NCBI GenBank assembly: GCA_007280825.1
Contig: QYQI01000167.1
Coordinates: forward strand, 1 to 13,172
DNA from: Ignavibacteriales bacterium
GTDB taxonomy: Bacteria; Bacteroidota; Ignavibacteria; Ignavibacteriales; Melioribacteraceae
Reading direction: 5' to 3'
DNA: 13,172 bases
Made by a program: the position numbers and the translations under genes. The notes under the pieces were generated by a model. That model was not told the origin of the DNA. It searched no databases and worked only from the letters and a program-made list of their open reading frames with translations. Below, piece after piece: positions 1-8,157 of this stretch (its first letter is position 1; each line of letters opens with the position of its first letter).

Positions 1-729
1 CAACAAAAACAAGTTGATTTGGTGAAAGGTCAAAAAGTAAATGTACTTGGCCATGAATTAACATTTGTAGGATATACAACTTTTGATAACGGTAAAAAGT
101 ATCATATGAACATTGAAGTAAAAGATGGGAACAAAGTCCGTGTTGTTTCTCCCATTATGTTCATTGCAGATTTTAATAACAGTTTAATGCGTGAGCCGGA
201 TATTTTAGTTGGACTTACAAAAGATTTCTATGTAGCTCCTGTAAGTTATTCTGATAATCAAGAAAATCCGCAAGGAACGCCTGCCACAATGAAAGGCGGA
301 GATAAGGTATCTTACGAAGGTAGAGAAATTACTTTTAATAAATTTGTTCTCCCAAAAGATATGTCTGCAATGTCAAGCGGCAAAAAATTTAGAATCGGTG
401 TTGATATAACAATTGCTTATCAAGGCAAAGAATACAAAGTTGAACCTTATATGGAAAATGAAGGACAAGGTCCTACATATTTTCCAGCTGAATTAAAAGA
501 TGCTGATTTGAAAATTTCCATTGCATCTATGAATGCAACAAATGCTCAGGTAAGTTTATTATTCTCATCAATTAGTAAAGGGCAGTCTGCTTCAACAACA
601 CCAAAAGAAATATTAACTGTTGATGCAAGTGTAAAACCATTTATTAGTTTGGTATGGATCGGCGTACTTACAATGGTTACCGGGTTTATTATAGCTTCGT
701 TTAGAAGATCGAAAGAATCTTTAGTCTAA
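1..729 (+). CDS. CcmF-type cytochrome c assembly protein (heme lyase), C-terminal part, 5' truncated
   Basis: The reading frame is open from base 1, so the gene begins left of the window; the TTG at 19 is only the first start-like codon and is not a real start. The visible 242 residues are mostly soluble, with one membrane segment near the end (about residues 213-232, containing VWIGVLTMVTGFIIASF) followed by a basic tail. This is how CcmF/NrfE-family proteins end: a periplasmic domain, then a last helix preceded by a VKPFISLVWIG-like motif. The stretch REPDI...TKDFYVAP (about residues 64-80) also fits the CcmF periplasmic domain. CcmF acts in the inner membrane in covalent attachment of heme to apocytochrome c. 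The periplasmic part looks duplicated: a G-x-K-V...G-x-E-x-TF motif occurs at about residues 10-22 and again at 99-112. Family assignment is from motif recall on a partial protein; a related CcsA-type protein is the alternative. Confidence 0.72.
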   Translation, partial: QQKQVDLVKGQKVNVLGHELTFVGYTTFDNGKKYHMNIEVKDGNKVRVVSPIMFIADFNNSLMREPDILVGLTKDFYVAPVSYSDNQENPQGTPATMKGGDKVSYEGREITFNKFVLPKDMSAMSSGKKFRIGVDITIAYQGKEYKVEPYMENEGQGPTYFPAELKDADLKISIASMNATNAQVSLLFSSISKGQSASTTPKEILTVDASVKPFISLVWIGVLTMVTGFIIASFRRSKESLV

Positions 730-750
730 TATTAAATACATGAAAAATTA

Positions 751-783
751 AAACCCAACTTCATTAAGTGGTTGGGTTTTTTT
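751..783 (+). terminator. Intrinsic terminator after the ccmF-like gene
   Basis: AAACCCAAC (751-759) pairs with GTTGGGTTT (771-779), and the run of T continues to 783. Inside the loop, CTT/AAG can add three pairs across a small bulge. It lies 22 bases after the stop codon at 729 and should end that transcript before the barrel gene. Confidence 0.85.
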
Positions 784-920
784 ATGTCTATTTAAAAAAT
801 CTTATTGTTTATTTAGTAGAACAAAATTTATTTTAATACATCCAAATAAGAGACAATTAGAAAGATATTACTGGCACTTTAGTTGTCTTTGTATTCGGTC
901 ACTAAAACGCAGGAAATGAA

Positions 921-1559
921 ATGAGAAAAATAATTTATTTGTTCATTGTTTTGATTCCGGTAATTCTATCGGCACAAACAAAATTTGGAACAGTGAAAGC
1001 CGGAATGTACAGTCCTTCTGCTACAGAATCCGGATTTATACTTGGTTATGAAGGCGGATGGATCATTGATGATAATTTCTTTGTCGGGTGGAGTGCAGAT
1101 TGGTTTAATAAAAATTATGTTGATAGAAACCTAGTTGAAGAGTTCAATGCTTTTTACGGACCGAACAGTCAATTAAATGAACTCCGAGCTAAAACAAATC
1201 TACACTCGGTTCCTTTGATGGGAACTGTAAATGGAAATTGGGTGGTTGCTCCAAAAACGCGGGCATTTGTAACTGCCGGTGCGGGCTTAAATATATTACT
1301 AATTTTTTATAGGAACTATGCAAACCCGGATAACAATGAATTTCAAGGCGCTTTTGATTTTGCATGGCGGCTTGGCGGTGGTATTATGTATGAATTAGGA
1401 AGCCGCTCGGATGCATTCATTGAATTGGGCTATCATCATTCGCAACCGAGTTGGGAATATGAGGTGAAGGACGCGGCAACCGGAAGAACAAAAGTTTTAG
1501 AAAGAAGATTTGATATGAGCGGATTGCTAATGCGTGTTGGTTTTAGATTCTATTTTTAA
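921..1559 (+). CDS. Small outer-membrane beta-barrel protein with signal peptide
   Basis: This 212-residue protein has a clear Sec signal peptide: basic MRK, a hydrophobic core to about residue 16, and a likely signal peptidase I cut after LSA (residue 18, before Q19). The mature part alternates short aromatic/glycine-rich strands (for example around FVTAGAGLNILLIF and WRLGGGIMYELG) and ends in MRVGFRFYF; a final aromatic residue is the usual recognition signal for the BAM complex. It therefore looks like an 8-strand-type outer-membrane barrel of the OmpA/OmpX-like porin superfamily, but no specific family or ligand can be named. The ATG at 921 has an AGGAAA ribosome site at 911-916. The gene is monocistronic: a terminator precedes it and a strong one follows. 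The 191-bp leader presumably holds its promoter, which I could not identify. Confidence 0.78.
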   Translation: MRKIIYLFIVLIPVILSAQTKFGTVKAGMYSPSATESGFILGYEGGWIIDDNFFVGWSADWFNKNYVDRNLVEEFNAFYGPNSQLNELRAKTNLHSVPLMGTVNGNWVVAPKTRAFVTAGAGLNILLIFYRNYANPDNNEFQGAFDFAWRLGGGIMYELGSRSDAFIELGYHHSQPSWEYEVKDAATGRTKVLERRFDMSGLLMRVGFRFYF

Positions 1560-1585
1560 TTTTCACTTAAACAAATTAGACACAC

Positions 1586-1614
1586 AATCCCCTTATCGTA
1601 AGGGGATTTTTTTT
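1586..1614 (+). terminator. Strong intrinsic terminator after the beta-barrel gene
   Basis: There is a perfect 10-bp stem, AATCCCCTTA (1586-1595) with TAAGGGGATT (1599-1608), around a 3-base TCG loop and followed by T to 1614. It starts 27 bases after the stop codon at 1559. The stem begins with only two A residues, so it serves mainly the plus strand. Confidence 0.93.
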
Positions 1615-1687
1615 ATCTGCATTTCGATGTGTAAATTTCCAATTACTTTTTAAGCAAATAAAAATTGCAAAATATATAGGTGAAAAA

Positions 1688-3598
1688 GTGAAACAAAGAA
1701 CTCTTCCAATGTTATTTGAAGAAAGTGTAGAAAAATTTTCTAACAATATTTTAATGTTGGAAAACCGTGGGGAAGGTTATGTTGGAACTACTTACAATGA
1801 AATGCAGAAACTGATTCACGGAATTGCCGCAGGGTTAATTAATTATGGAATAAAAAAAGGAGATCGGATTGCGCTGATTTCCGAAGGAAGAAATTACTGG
1901 GTAGTTAGTGAGCTTGGTGTTTTGTTCACAGGTGCAATTAATGTTCCAATTTCGACTAAAGTAGAAGAACTATCCGATCTGAAATTTAGATTAGCTCATT
2001 CAGGATGCAGATTAGTTATTGTTTCGCAAAATCACATTTCAAAAATCAGAAAGATAAAAAACGATTTACCGGACTTAGAAAAAACTATCCTTCTTGATAA
2101 AATAGATCAAATAGATTCAGATGAAATTCTTATTGACGATATAATTAAAAATGGGATTAAAATACTTTCATCATCTAGAAAAGAATTTGATGAAAGATGG
2201 CAATCCATTTCGGAAAATGATTTTGCTAATATATGTTACACTTCCGGTACAACCGCCGATCCAAAAGGGGTTATTTTAACTCATCGGAATTACACTGCAA
2301 ACATTGAACAATCATCAGCATTGCTGCCGATTCCGGAATATTATACTTCACTTTTAATGCTGCCCTGGGATCATGCGTTTGCACATACTGCCGGAATTTA
2401 CACCTTAATGAAGAATGGCGCCAGCATGGCTTCCGTTCAACAAGGGAAAACTCCTTTGGAAACTTTGAAGAATGTTTCAAAGAATATCAAAGAAATAAGA
2501 CCAACATTTCTATTGAGTGTTCCTGCACTTGCTAAAAATTTCAGGAAGAATATTGAAAAAGGAATTCATGAAAAAGGAAAAGCAATAGAAAAACTTTTTA
2601 ACAACGCTCTTAAAATTGCCTATACTTATAACGCAGACGGCTGGAATAAAGGAAATGGTAAAAACATATTTCTAAAACCGATTTACAAACTTTATGATAA
2701 AATTTTCTTTAGTAAAATCAGAGACGGTTTCGGCGGTAGGTTGGAATTTTTTATTGGCGGCGGTGCTTTGCTGGATATAGAACTGCAGCACTTCTTTTAT
2801 GCGATCGGTATTCCAATGTTTCAAGGTTATGGCTTGACTGAAGCTGCGCCGGTTATTTCTGCCAACGTTCCGGCAAAACATAAACTCGGTTCATCCGGAT
2901 TTATTGTTAAAGATCTGCAAATCAGAATTTGTAATGAAGACGGTAAAGAACTTCCAGTTGGTGAAAAAGGGGAGATTGTTGTAAAGGGAGAAAATGTTAT
3001 GGTAGGTTATTGGAAGAATGAACAAGCTAGTAAAGAAACAATTAAAAACGGCTGGCTTTATACAGGCGACTTAGGATATTTAGATGAGGACGGATTTCTA
3101 TATGTGCTCGGCAGATTTAAAAGTTTGTTAATCAGCGGTGATGGAGAAAAATATAGTCCTGAAGGAATTGAAGAAGCACTAACAGAAAGCTCGGAATTTA
3201 TTGATCAGGTAATGTTGTACAATAATCAATCACCATATACAATAGCTTTGATAGTTCCGAATAAAGAAAACCTTTTTAAATGGCTGAAGGAAAATAATTT
3301 ATCTCATCATACGGAAGAAGGACAAACTGCCGTTCTTCGAATGATTGAGGATGAAATAGCAAAATTTAGATACGGCGGAATTTACGGCAATCAATTTCCC
3401 GAAAGATGGACCCCATCTGCAATAGCTATACTTGGTGAAGCTTTCACAGAACAAAATAAATTTATGAACAGCACTTTGAAAATTGTCCGCACAAAGATCA
3501 CCGAGTTTTATAAAAACAGAATTGATTATTTATATACTCAAGAAGGGAAAAATATTTGTAATCATCAAAACAGAACAATTATTAGTAGATTGGAGTGA
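1688..3598 (+). CDS. Long-chain fatty acid-CoA ligase (AMP-binding, FAA1/COG1022-like)
   Basis: This 636-residue enzyme of the adenylate-forming superfamily should activate a fatty acid to acyl-AMP and then acyl-CoA, in the cytoplasm or at the inner membrane. Motifs in order: P-loop YTSGTTADPKG at 184-194; YGLTEAAP at 381-388; YTGD at 458-461, whose Asp binds the ribose; the GRFKSLLISGDGEKYSPEGIE hinge from 475; and the C-terminal catalytic lysine in STLKIVR (K598). All key residues look intact and the length is normal for the long-chain group. The GTG start at 1688 has AGGTGA at 1678-1683 just upstream, and MKQRTLPMLFEES is a typical beginning for the group. The gene follows a terminator and stands alone on its strand. 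Its last 17 bases overlap the end of the convergent radical SAM gene, and the tail after about residue 615 is unlikely to be conserved. Substrate chain length cannot be read from the sequence. Confidence 0.9.
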   Translation: MKQRTLPMLFEESVEKFSNNILMLENRGEGYVGTTYNEMQKLIHGIAAGLINYGIKKGDRIALISEGRNYWVVSELGVLFTGAINVPISTKVEELSDLKFRLAHSGCRLVIVSQNHISKIRKIKNDLPDLEKTILLDKIDQIDSDEILIDDIIKNGIKILSSSRKEFDERWQSISENDFANICYTSGTTADPKGVILTHRNYTANIEQSSALLPIPEYYTSLLMLPWDHAFAHTAGIYTLMKNGASMASVQQGKTPLETLKNVSKNIKEIRPTFLLSVPALAKNFRKNIEKGIHEKGKAIEKLFNNALKIAYTYNADGWNKGNGKNIFLKPIYKLYDKIFFSKIRDGFGGRLEFFIGGGALLDIELQHFFYAIGIPMFQGYGLTEAAPVISANVPAKHKLGSSGFIVKDLQIRICNEDGKELPVGEKGEIVVKGENVMVGYWKNEQASKETIKNGWLYTGDLGYLDEDGFLYVLGRFKSLLISGDGEKYSPEGIEEALTESSEFIDQVMLYNNQSPYTIALIVPNKENLFKWLKENNLSHHTEEGQTAVLRMIEDEIAKFRYGGIYGNQFPERWTPSAIAILGEAFTEQNKFMNSTLKIVRTKITEFYKNRIDYLYTQEGKNICNHQNRTIISRLE

Positions 3599-4559
3599 TT
3601 TGATTCTTGAACGGGTTTTCTCTACCCTCATTAAAATATGGGCGATAACTTTCCGAACTTTCCATTTCCTGTATCCATCCGTTGTGTAAGCCGTACTTAT
3701 CCATTAGTTCTAAGGCTTTTTCATATTCAGATTCGCGAAGCGTTCGGTTGATTAAAATATCATTCGATGCTTTGTTGGAAGGATAATACTGAGCCATTAA
3801 CGATATGTGAACATTGGGACTTAGTTCTTCTGCGATGAACTTAAAAACTTTTTCAGAATCTGCTAATCCGTTCGGCAGAACAAGATGACGGATGATTAAT
3901 CCGCGAACAACAACATTTCCTTCATAAACTAACTCATCACCAACTTGATTGAACATTTCTTTAATTGCTTTCTTAGATTCATCAAAATAATTATCAATCT
4001 TTGAATAAGTTTTTGCCGATTGATTATCTCCATATTTCAAATCCGGTAAATAAATGTCAATTACACCATCATAAAGTTTTAACATTTCAACAGAATCATA
4101 TCCGTTTGTGTTGTAGATGATAGGAAGAGATAATCCCTTTTCTGCTGCTATATAAATTGATTTTAATATTACTGCTGAGAAATGTGTGGGAGAAACTAAT
4201 CCAATGTTGTGACAATTTTTTTCTTGAAGCTCGATCATAATATTAGAAAGTCTTTCAGACGAAATCTCATGTTCTCTTTCAACTTTCCAATTCTGACTGA
4301 TTTCAAAATTCTGGCAGAACATACATCTTAGATTGCAATTACCGAAAAATATATTTCCCGCACCTCTTGTTCCGGATAATACAGGTTCTTCACCAAAGTG
4401 TGCGGTGTATGAAGAAACAATTGGGAGTTCCAAACTTTGACAAATTCCATATTCACCGCGTGTGCGGTCAATTTCACAATTGTGCGGACAGCTTCTACAT
4501 GATTCGAGAATTTGAAAAGCTTTTTCAGCTCTTTGTTCCAATTCGCCGCTTTGAAACAA
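3582..4559 (-). CDS. Radical SAM protein, PflX-like (COG1313 type)
   Basis: The 325-residue protein carries the radical SAM cluster motif C-x3-C-x2-C (C75, C79, C82 in GNCNLRCMFCQNF). Before it lies a second cysteine set (C21, C24, C28, C40; CRSCPHNC...GIC), typical of the PflX/COG1313 proteins related to pyruvate formate-lyase activase. The family reaction is unknown to me; no glycyl-radical enzyme lies in the window. It is the last gene of the heme operon, 23 bases after hemL, and ends tail-to-tail inside the acyl-CoA synthetase gene. The TTG at 4559 is the first conventional start, but the frame is open upstream to a stop near 4610. The upstream codons read PSYVEL directly before the FQSGELEQR motif, which family members normally include. 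A CTG at 4586-4584, overlapping the hemL TGA and preceded by GAAGG, is a plausible true start. The family is clear; the N-terminus is not. Confidence 0.85.
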   Translation of the reverse strand: MFQSGELEQRAEKAFQILESCRSCPHNCEIDRTRGEYGICQSLELPIVSSYTAHFGEEPVLSGTRGAGNIFFGNCNLRCMFCQNFEISQNWKVEREHEISSERLSNIMIELQEKNCHNIGLVSPTHFSAVILKSIYIAAEKGLSLPIIYNTNGYDSVEMLKLYDGVIDIYLPDLKYGDNQSAKTYSKIDNYFDESKKAIKEMFNQVGDELVYEGNVVVRGLIIRHLVLPNGLADSEKVFKFIAEELSPNVHISLMAQYYPSNKASNDILINRTLRESEYEKALELMDKYGLHNGWIQEMESSESYRPYFNEGRENPFKNQITPIY

Positions 4560-4582
4560 TTCTACGTATGATGGAATGAAGC

Positions 4583-5872
4583 TCAGACTATTGCCTTCAA
4601 TGATTCGTAATTAGCTTTTATGGTCTTATCCAAATCTTTTTTTGTGTGGGCAGTTGAAACAAACAAAGTTTCGAATTGAGCCGGCGGTAAATATATTCCG
4701 CGATTTAGCATTTCATGAAAATATTTTCCATAAAGCTTTGTATCAGATCTTACAGCAGAATTAAAATCAGTTACTTTTTCTTCGGTGAAGAATAATGTCA
4801 TCATTGATCCGACCCTATTGAATTGAAATTTCTTTCCAATAGAATTTATTCCATCATTGATTCCGTTTTCAAGGTAAGAAGATTTTTCTTTGAGAGTTTT
4901 ATATATGCCGGGATTTTCTTTGATGTGCATAAGCGCAGCGTATCCCGCATTCATTGCTAAAGGATTTCCACTTAATGTTCCCGCTTGATAAACCGGTCCG
5001 CTCGGTGAAACCATTTCCATAATTTCTTTTTTACCGCCATAAGCACCAACTGGAAGTCCGCCACCGATAATTTTTCCGAATGTGGAAAGATCCGGTTTAA
5101 CCCCGAGAATTTCCTGTGCGCCGCCTTTGGCTAATCTGAATCCGGTCATTACTTCATCAAAGATCAAAACAATTTTTTCATCATCACATATCGAGCGCAA
5201 TTCTTTTATAAATGAATCATCAGCACGGACTGTTCCCATATTTCCTACAACAGCTTCGATAATAATTGATGCAATTTCGCTTTTATTTTGTTGAATTAAT
5301 TTTTTAACTGAGTTGATATTGTTGAAATCGGCAACAAGTGTATCAGCTGCATTTCCTTTAGTTACGCCGGGACTTGTAGGAACACCAAAAGTTAACGCGC
5401 CGCTTCCGGCTTTAATCAAAAAGAAATCGCCATGACCGTGATAGCATCCTTCGAACTTTATAATTTTTTCTTTACCTGTGTAACCGCGAGCAACACGAAT
5501 GGCGCTCATTGTTGCTTCTGTTCCGCTGTTAACCATTCTCACCATTTCGATTGAAGGAACGAGTTCGGAAATAAGTTTTGCCATTTTGATTTCTATTTCA
5601 GTTGGCGCACCGAAACTTGTTCCGTCCTCGATAGCATTTAGTAACGCTTCCTTTATGAATGAAGGGTTGTGTCCGAACAAATGCAGTCCCCAGCTTCCAA
5701 TGTAATCAATATATTCATTATTATCTGCGTCAAATATTTTAGAGCCGATTCCTTTTGTAATAAAACGCGGAGTTCCGCCAACAGATTTAAATGCACGTAC
5801 CGGTGAGTTTACTCCGCCCGGAATATATTTTTTTGCTTCTTCAAAAAGTTTTTCACTTTTACTTAAATTCAT
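4583..5872 (-). CDS. hemL: Glutamate-1-semialdehyde 2,1-aminomutase
   Basis: HemL is a PLP enzyme that converts glutamate-1-semialdehyde to 5-aminolevulinate, the last step of the C5 route from glutamyl-tRNA. At 429 residues it has the usual length. Seen motifs: N-terminal YIPGGVNSPVRAF (17-28); NSGTEATMSA (115-124); CYHGHGD (143-149); the cofactor-binding FDEVMTGFR (238-246); and the Schiff-base lysine K267 in STFGKIIGGGLPVGAYGG, the hallmark that separates GSAM from other class III aminotransferases. The ATG at 5872 has a GAGGAAAT ribosome site directly upstream. It lies 27 bases after the MFS gene and 23 before the radical SAM gene in the operon. Its presence means the cell makes aminolevulinate from glutamate rather than by ALA synthase; the partner hemA is not in the window. 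Confidence 0.97.
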   Translation of the reverse strand: MNLSKSEKLFEEAKKYIPGGVNSPVRAFKSVGGTPRFITKGIGSKIFDADNNEYIDYIGSWGLHLFGHNPSFIKEALLNAIEDGTSFGAPTEIEIKMAKLISELVPSIEMVRMVNSGTEATMSAIRVARGYTGKEKIIKFEGCYHGHGDFFLIKAGSGALTFGVPTSPGVTKGNAADTLVADFNNINSVKKLIQQNKSEIASIIIEAVVGNMGTVRADDSFIKELRSICDDEKIVLIFDEVMTGFRLAKGGAQEILGVKPDLSTFGKIIGGGLPVGAYGGKKEIMEMVSPSGPVYQAGTLSGNPLAMNAGYAALMHIKENPGIYKTLKEKSSYLENGINDGINSIGKKFQFNRVGSMMTLFFTEEKVTDFNSAVRSDTKLYGKYFHEMLNRGIYLPPAQFETLFVSTAHTKKDLDKTIKANYESLKAIV

Positions 5873-5899
5873 ATTTCCTCATGATTATCAAATTCAGAA

Positions 5900-7156
5900 T
5901 TAAATTATTTTTCTCAACTTAGGAGCGTAAAACCAAACGACTCCAACAAAAATAAAAAGTATTATTGAGTTTAAAAATATTGCCATTGGGGATCCGAAAT
6001 GTTCTGCCAGCATTCCAATCCAGAGAGCACCAAGCGGCATAAATCCAAAGAAACTAAAACTGTAAACACCCATAACTCTACCGCGAAATTCTTCTGATAC
6101 TAATGTTTGTGCTAATCCATTTGCTAAATTATTTATTGCAATGATCGCTGCGCCTACTCCTACTAATATCAAAGATGAAATTATAAATGAGCTATTTAAG
6201 GAAAATAAAATCATAAAGATTGGAAGAGAAATCAATCCGGTGGTTAATATTTTTCCTCTAACAATAAATCTGCTTAATGAGGCAATAAATAAAGAACAGA
6301 ATACAGCACCTATCCCTCTTGCTGTTTGCAGAAAACCATTTGTTGCTGCACCGCCGTGTAAAATTCTAACCGCCCATGCCGGAAATAATGTTGCTATACT
6401 TAATCCAAAAAATGTGGAAAAAGAAACCACCAGCATTATTAGAAGAATTGTTTTTTGAGTTTTCAAATATTGTAAACCATCTTGTAATTCTTTGAATGCA
6501 GATTTGTTAACAATTCTTTTCTGGATCGGTTGGAATTTCATAATAAGTAAATTATAAATAACTGCTAAAAATGAAATACCGTTAATTATAAAGCACCAGC
6601 CCGGACCCAATACCGCATAAGTTATTCCGGCAACAGCGGGCCCAACTGCGGCGGCAGTATGAAACATCATTGAATTAAGAGCAATAGCGTTTAATAAATT
6701 TTCTCTTGGAACCAACTCATTTACAAAAACTTGACGAGCAGGTGCATCGAAAGCATTTGCAACTCCTAATCCAAATGTTAACAAAAGTATATGCCATGGT
6801 TCTACTAAATGTGTGAAAGTTAAACCGGCTAAAATAAAAGCGAGAAGCATCATTATGGTTTGAGTTACTATCATAATTTTTCTTCTGGAATAACGATCTG
6901 CTATCACTCCGCCGTAAACCATAAAGAGCCAGGTAGGAATACCGTTTGCAAATCCGACAAATCCAAGAAAAGCAGGGGAGCGGGTTAATTCATAAATAAA
7001 AAATCCTTGTGCGGTCATTTGCATCCAAGAGCCAAACAAAGAAATAATTTGTCCTATGAACCACAAGCGATAATTTCTGTGTTTTAAAGCTGCAAATGTC
7101 GCTTGCCAGCTTAAGTGCGGTTTTTCAGAGAGGGATTCTTTAGAATTATTATCCAT
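5900..7156 (-). CDS. MFS transporter (MFS_3, enterobactin-exporter-like)
   Basis: This 418-residue inner-membrane carrier has about twelve hydrophobic segments. The MFS motif A is present in the loop after the second helix (GGVIADRYSRRK, 82-93). DAPARQVFVNELVP at 137-150 is characteristic of the MFS_3 group that contains the enterobactin exporter EntS and related drug exporters. Both ends are cytoplasmic-looking, with an N-terminal polar leader of about 25 residues before ALKHRNYRLW. The substrate is not visible in the sequence. It sits between hemB (10 bases upstream) and hemL (27 bases downstream), so it is co-expressed with heme synthesis; export of a tetrapyrrole, a siderophore or a toxic by-product is an inference from position only. 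The ATG at 7156 has no clear Shine-Dalgarno site and may be translated by coupling to hemB. Confidence 0.88.
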   Translation of the reverse strand: MDNNSKESLSEKPHLSWQATFAALKHRNYRLWFIGQIISLFGSWMQMTAQGFFIYELTRSPAFLGFVGFANGIPTWLFMVYGGVIADRYSRRKIMIVTQTIMMLLAFILAGLTFTHLVEPWHILLLTFGLGVANAFDAPARQVFVNELVPRENLLNAIALNSMMFHTAAAVGPAVAGITYAVLGPGWCFIINGISFLAVIYNLLIMKFQPIQKRIVNKSAFKELQDGLQYLKTQKTILLIMLVVSFSTFFGLSIATLFPAWAVRILHGGAATNGFLQTARGIGAVFCSLFIASLSRFIVRGKILTTGLISLPIFMILFSLNSSFIISSLILVGVGAAIIAINNLANGLAQTLVSEEFRGRVMGVYSFSFFGFMPLGALWIGMLAEHFGSPMAIFLNSIILFIFVGVVWFYAPKLRKII

Positions 7157-7166
7157 ACAGAGTTTG

Positions 7167-8150
7167 TTACTTAATATTATTTAAATACTTCACTACATCT
7201 TTCGCAAAGTAAGTTAATATCATATCTGCACCAGCACGTTTAATCGCAGTTAACGATTCCATCATAACGCGCTGTTCATCAATCCAACTATTTCTTCCGG
7301 CGGCTTTTATCATTGCATATTCTCCGCTAACTTGATATGCAGCAGTCGGCATACCGAATTTTTCTTTTACACGCCAAATAATATCGAGATAAGGACCAGC
7401 TGGTTTAACCATAATAATATCTGCGCCTTCCTCGATATCGCTTTCGGCTTCTCGTAACGCTTCATCAGAGTTTGCAATATCCATTTGATGTGATCTTCGG
7501 TCACCGAAAGCAGGAGTTGATTCAGCAGCATCTCTAAATGGTCCGTAGTAACCGGATGCATATTTAACCGCATAACTCATAATCGGAATTTCAATAAATC
7601 CTTTTTCGTCCAATGCTCTTCTTATTGCACCAATGCGTCCGTCCATCATATCAGATGGGGCAATGATATCTGCACCGGCTTCAGCATGAGAAACTGATTC
7701 TTTCGCAAGCAGTTCAACCGTTTCGTCATTTAATATTTTTTCGCCATTCAAAACTCCGCAATGACCGTGAGATGTATATTCGCATAAGCAAACATCGGTA
7801 ATGACTAAAAGTTTTTTTGTTTCTTTTTTGATAGCGCGAACAGCCTGCTGGATAATTCCATTCGGATCATAAGCACCCGATCCAACTTCATCTTTATGAT
7901 CAGGTATTCCGAAAGGAATTACAGCCGGAATTCCTAGTCGTTCAACTTCATTACATTCTTCAGCAATGATATCCACCGACATTTGAAATACGCCCGGCAT
8001 AGAACGTACTTCGTTCTTTATTTTTTTACCTGGAACAACGAAGAGCGGATAGATCAAATCGTTTTTTGTTAAAACTGTTTCGCATATCAAATCGCGTACG
8101 GTTGGATTATATCTTAATCTTCGTAATCTTTTTGTTGGGAAAGTTGCCAT
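7167..8150 (-). CDS. hemB: Delta-aminolevulinic acid dehydratase (porphobilinogen synthase)
   Basis: HemB joins two molecules of 5-aminolevulinate to porphobilinogen in the cytoplasm. The 327-residue protein is full length and starts with the standard RLRRLRYNPTVRDL. Both active-site lysines are visible: K196 in MSYAVKYASGYYGPFRDA and K249 in IIMVKPAGPYLD. The three zinc-binding cysteines are present in DVCLCEYTSHGHCG (C121, C123, C131). It is therefore a zinc-dependent type rather than the aspartate-rich magnesium type. The ATG at 8150 has a TGAGGT ribosome site upstream. It begins 7 bases after the hemG stop codon and is followed by the MFS gene after 10 bases. Confidence 0.97.
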   Translation of the reverse strand: MATFPTKRLRRLRYNPTVRDLICETVLTKNDLIYPLFVVPGKKIKNEVRSMPGVFQMSVDIIAEECNEVERLGIPAVIPFGIPDHKDEVGSGAYDPNGIIQQAVRAIKKETKKLLVITDVCLCEYTSHGHCGVLNGEKILNDETVELLAKESVSHAEAGADIIAPSDMMDGRIGAIRRALDEKGFIEIPIMSYAVKYASGYYGPFRDAAESTPAFGDRRSHQMDIANSDEALREAESDIEEGADIIMVKPAGPYLDIIWRVKEKFGMPTAAYQVSGEYAMIKAAGRNSWIDEQRVMMESLTAIKRAGADMILTYFAKDVVKYLNNIK

Positions 8151-8157
8151 ATAAACC

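Noticed and set aside
840..915. Bacteroidota-type promoter before the barrel gene (TGTCTTTG near 883-895 resembles TAnnTTTG)
   Set aside because: The second base is wrong and no TTTG element lies at the required distance upstream, so the match is not better than chance.
2271..2881. Minus-strand open frames within the acyl-CoA synthetase
   Set aside because: They are complements of the conserved adenylation core and have no start context or protein similarity I recognise.
6141..6458. Open frame of 105 codons on the plus strand antisense to the MFS gene
   Set aside because: It lies wholly inside a well-supported transporter gene, has no ribosome site, and its composition is what the complement of a membrane-protein gene gives.
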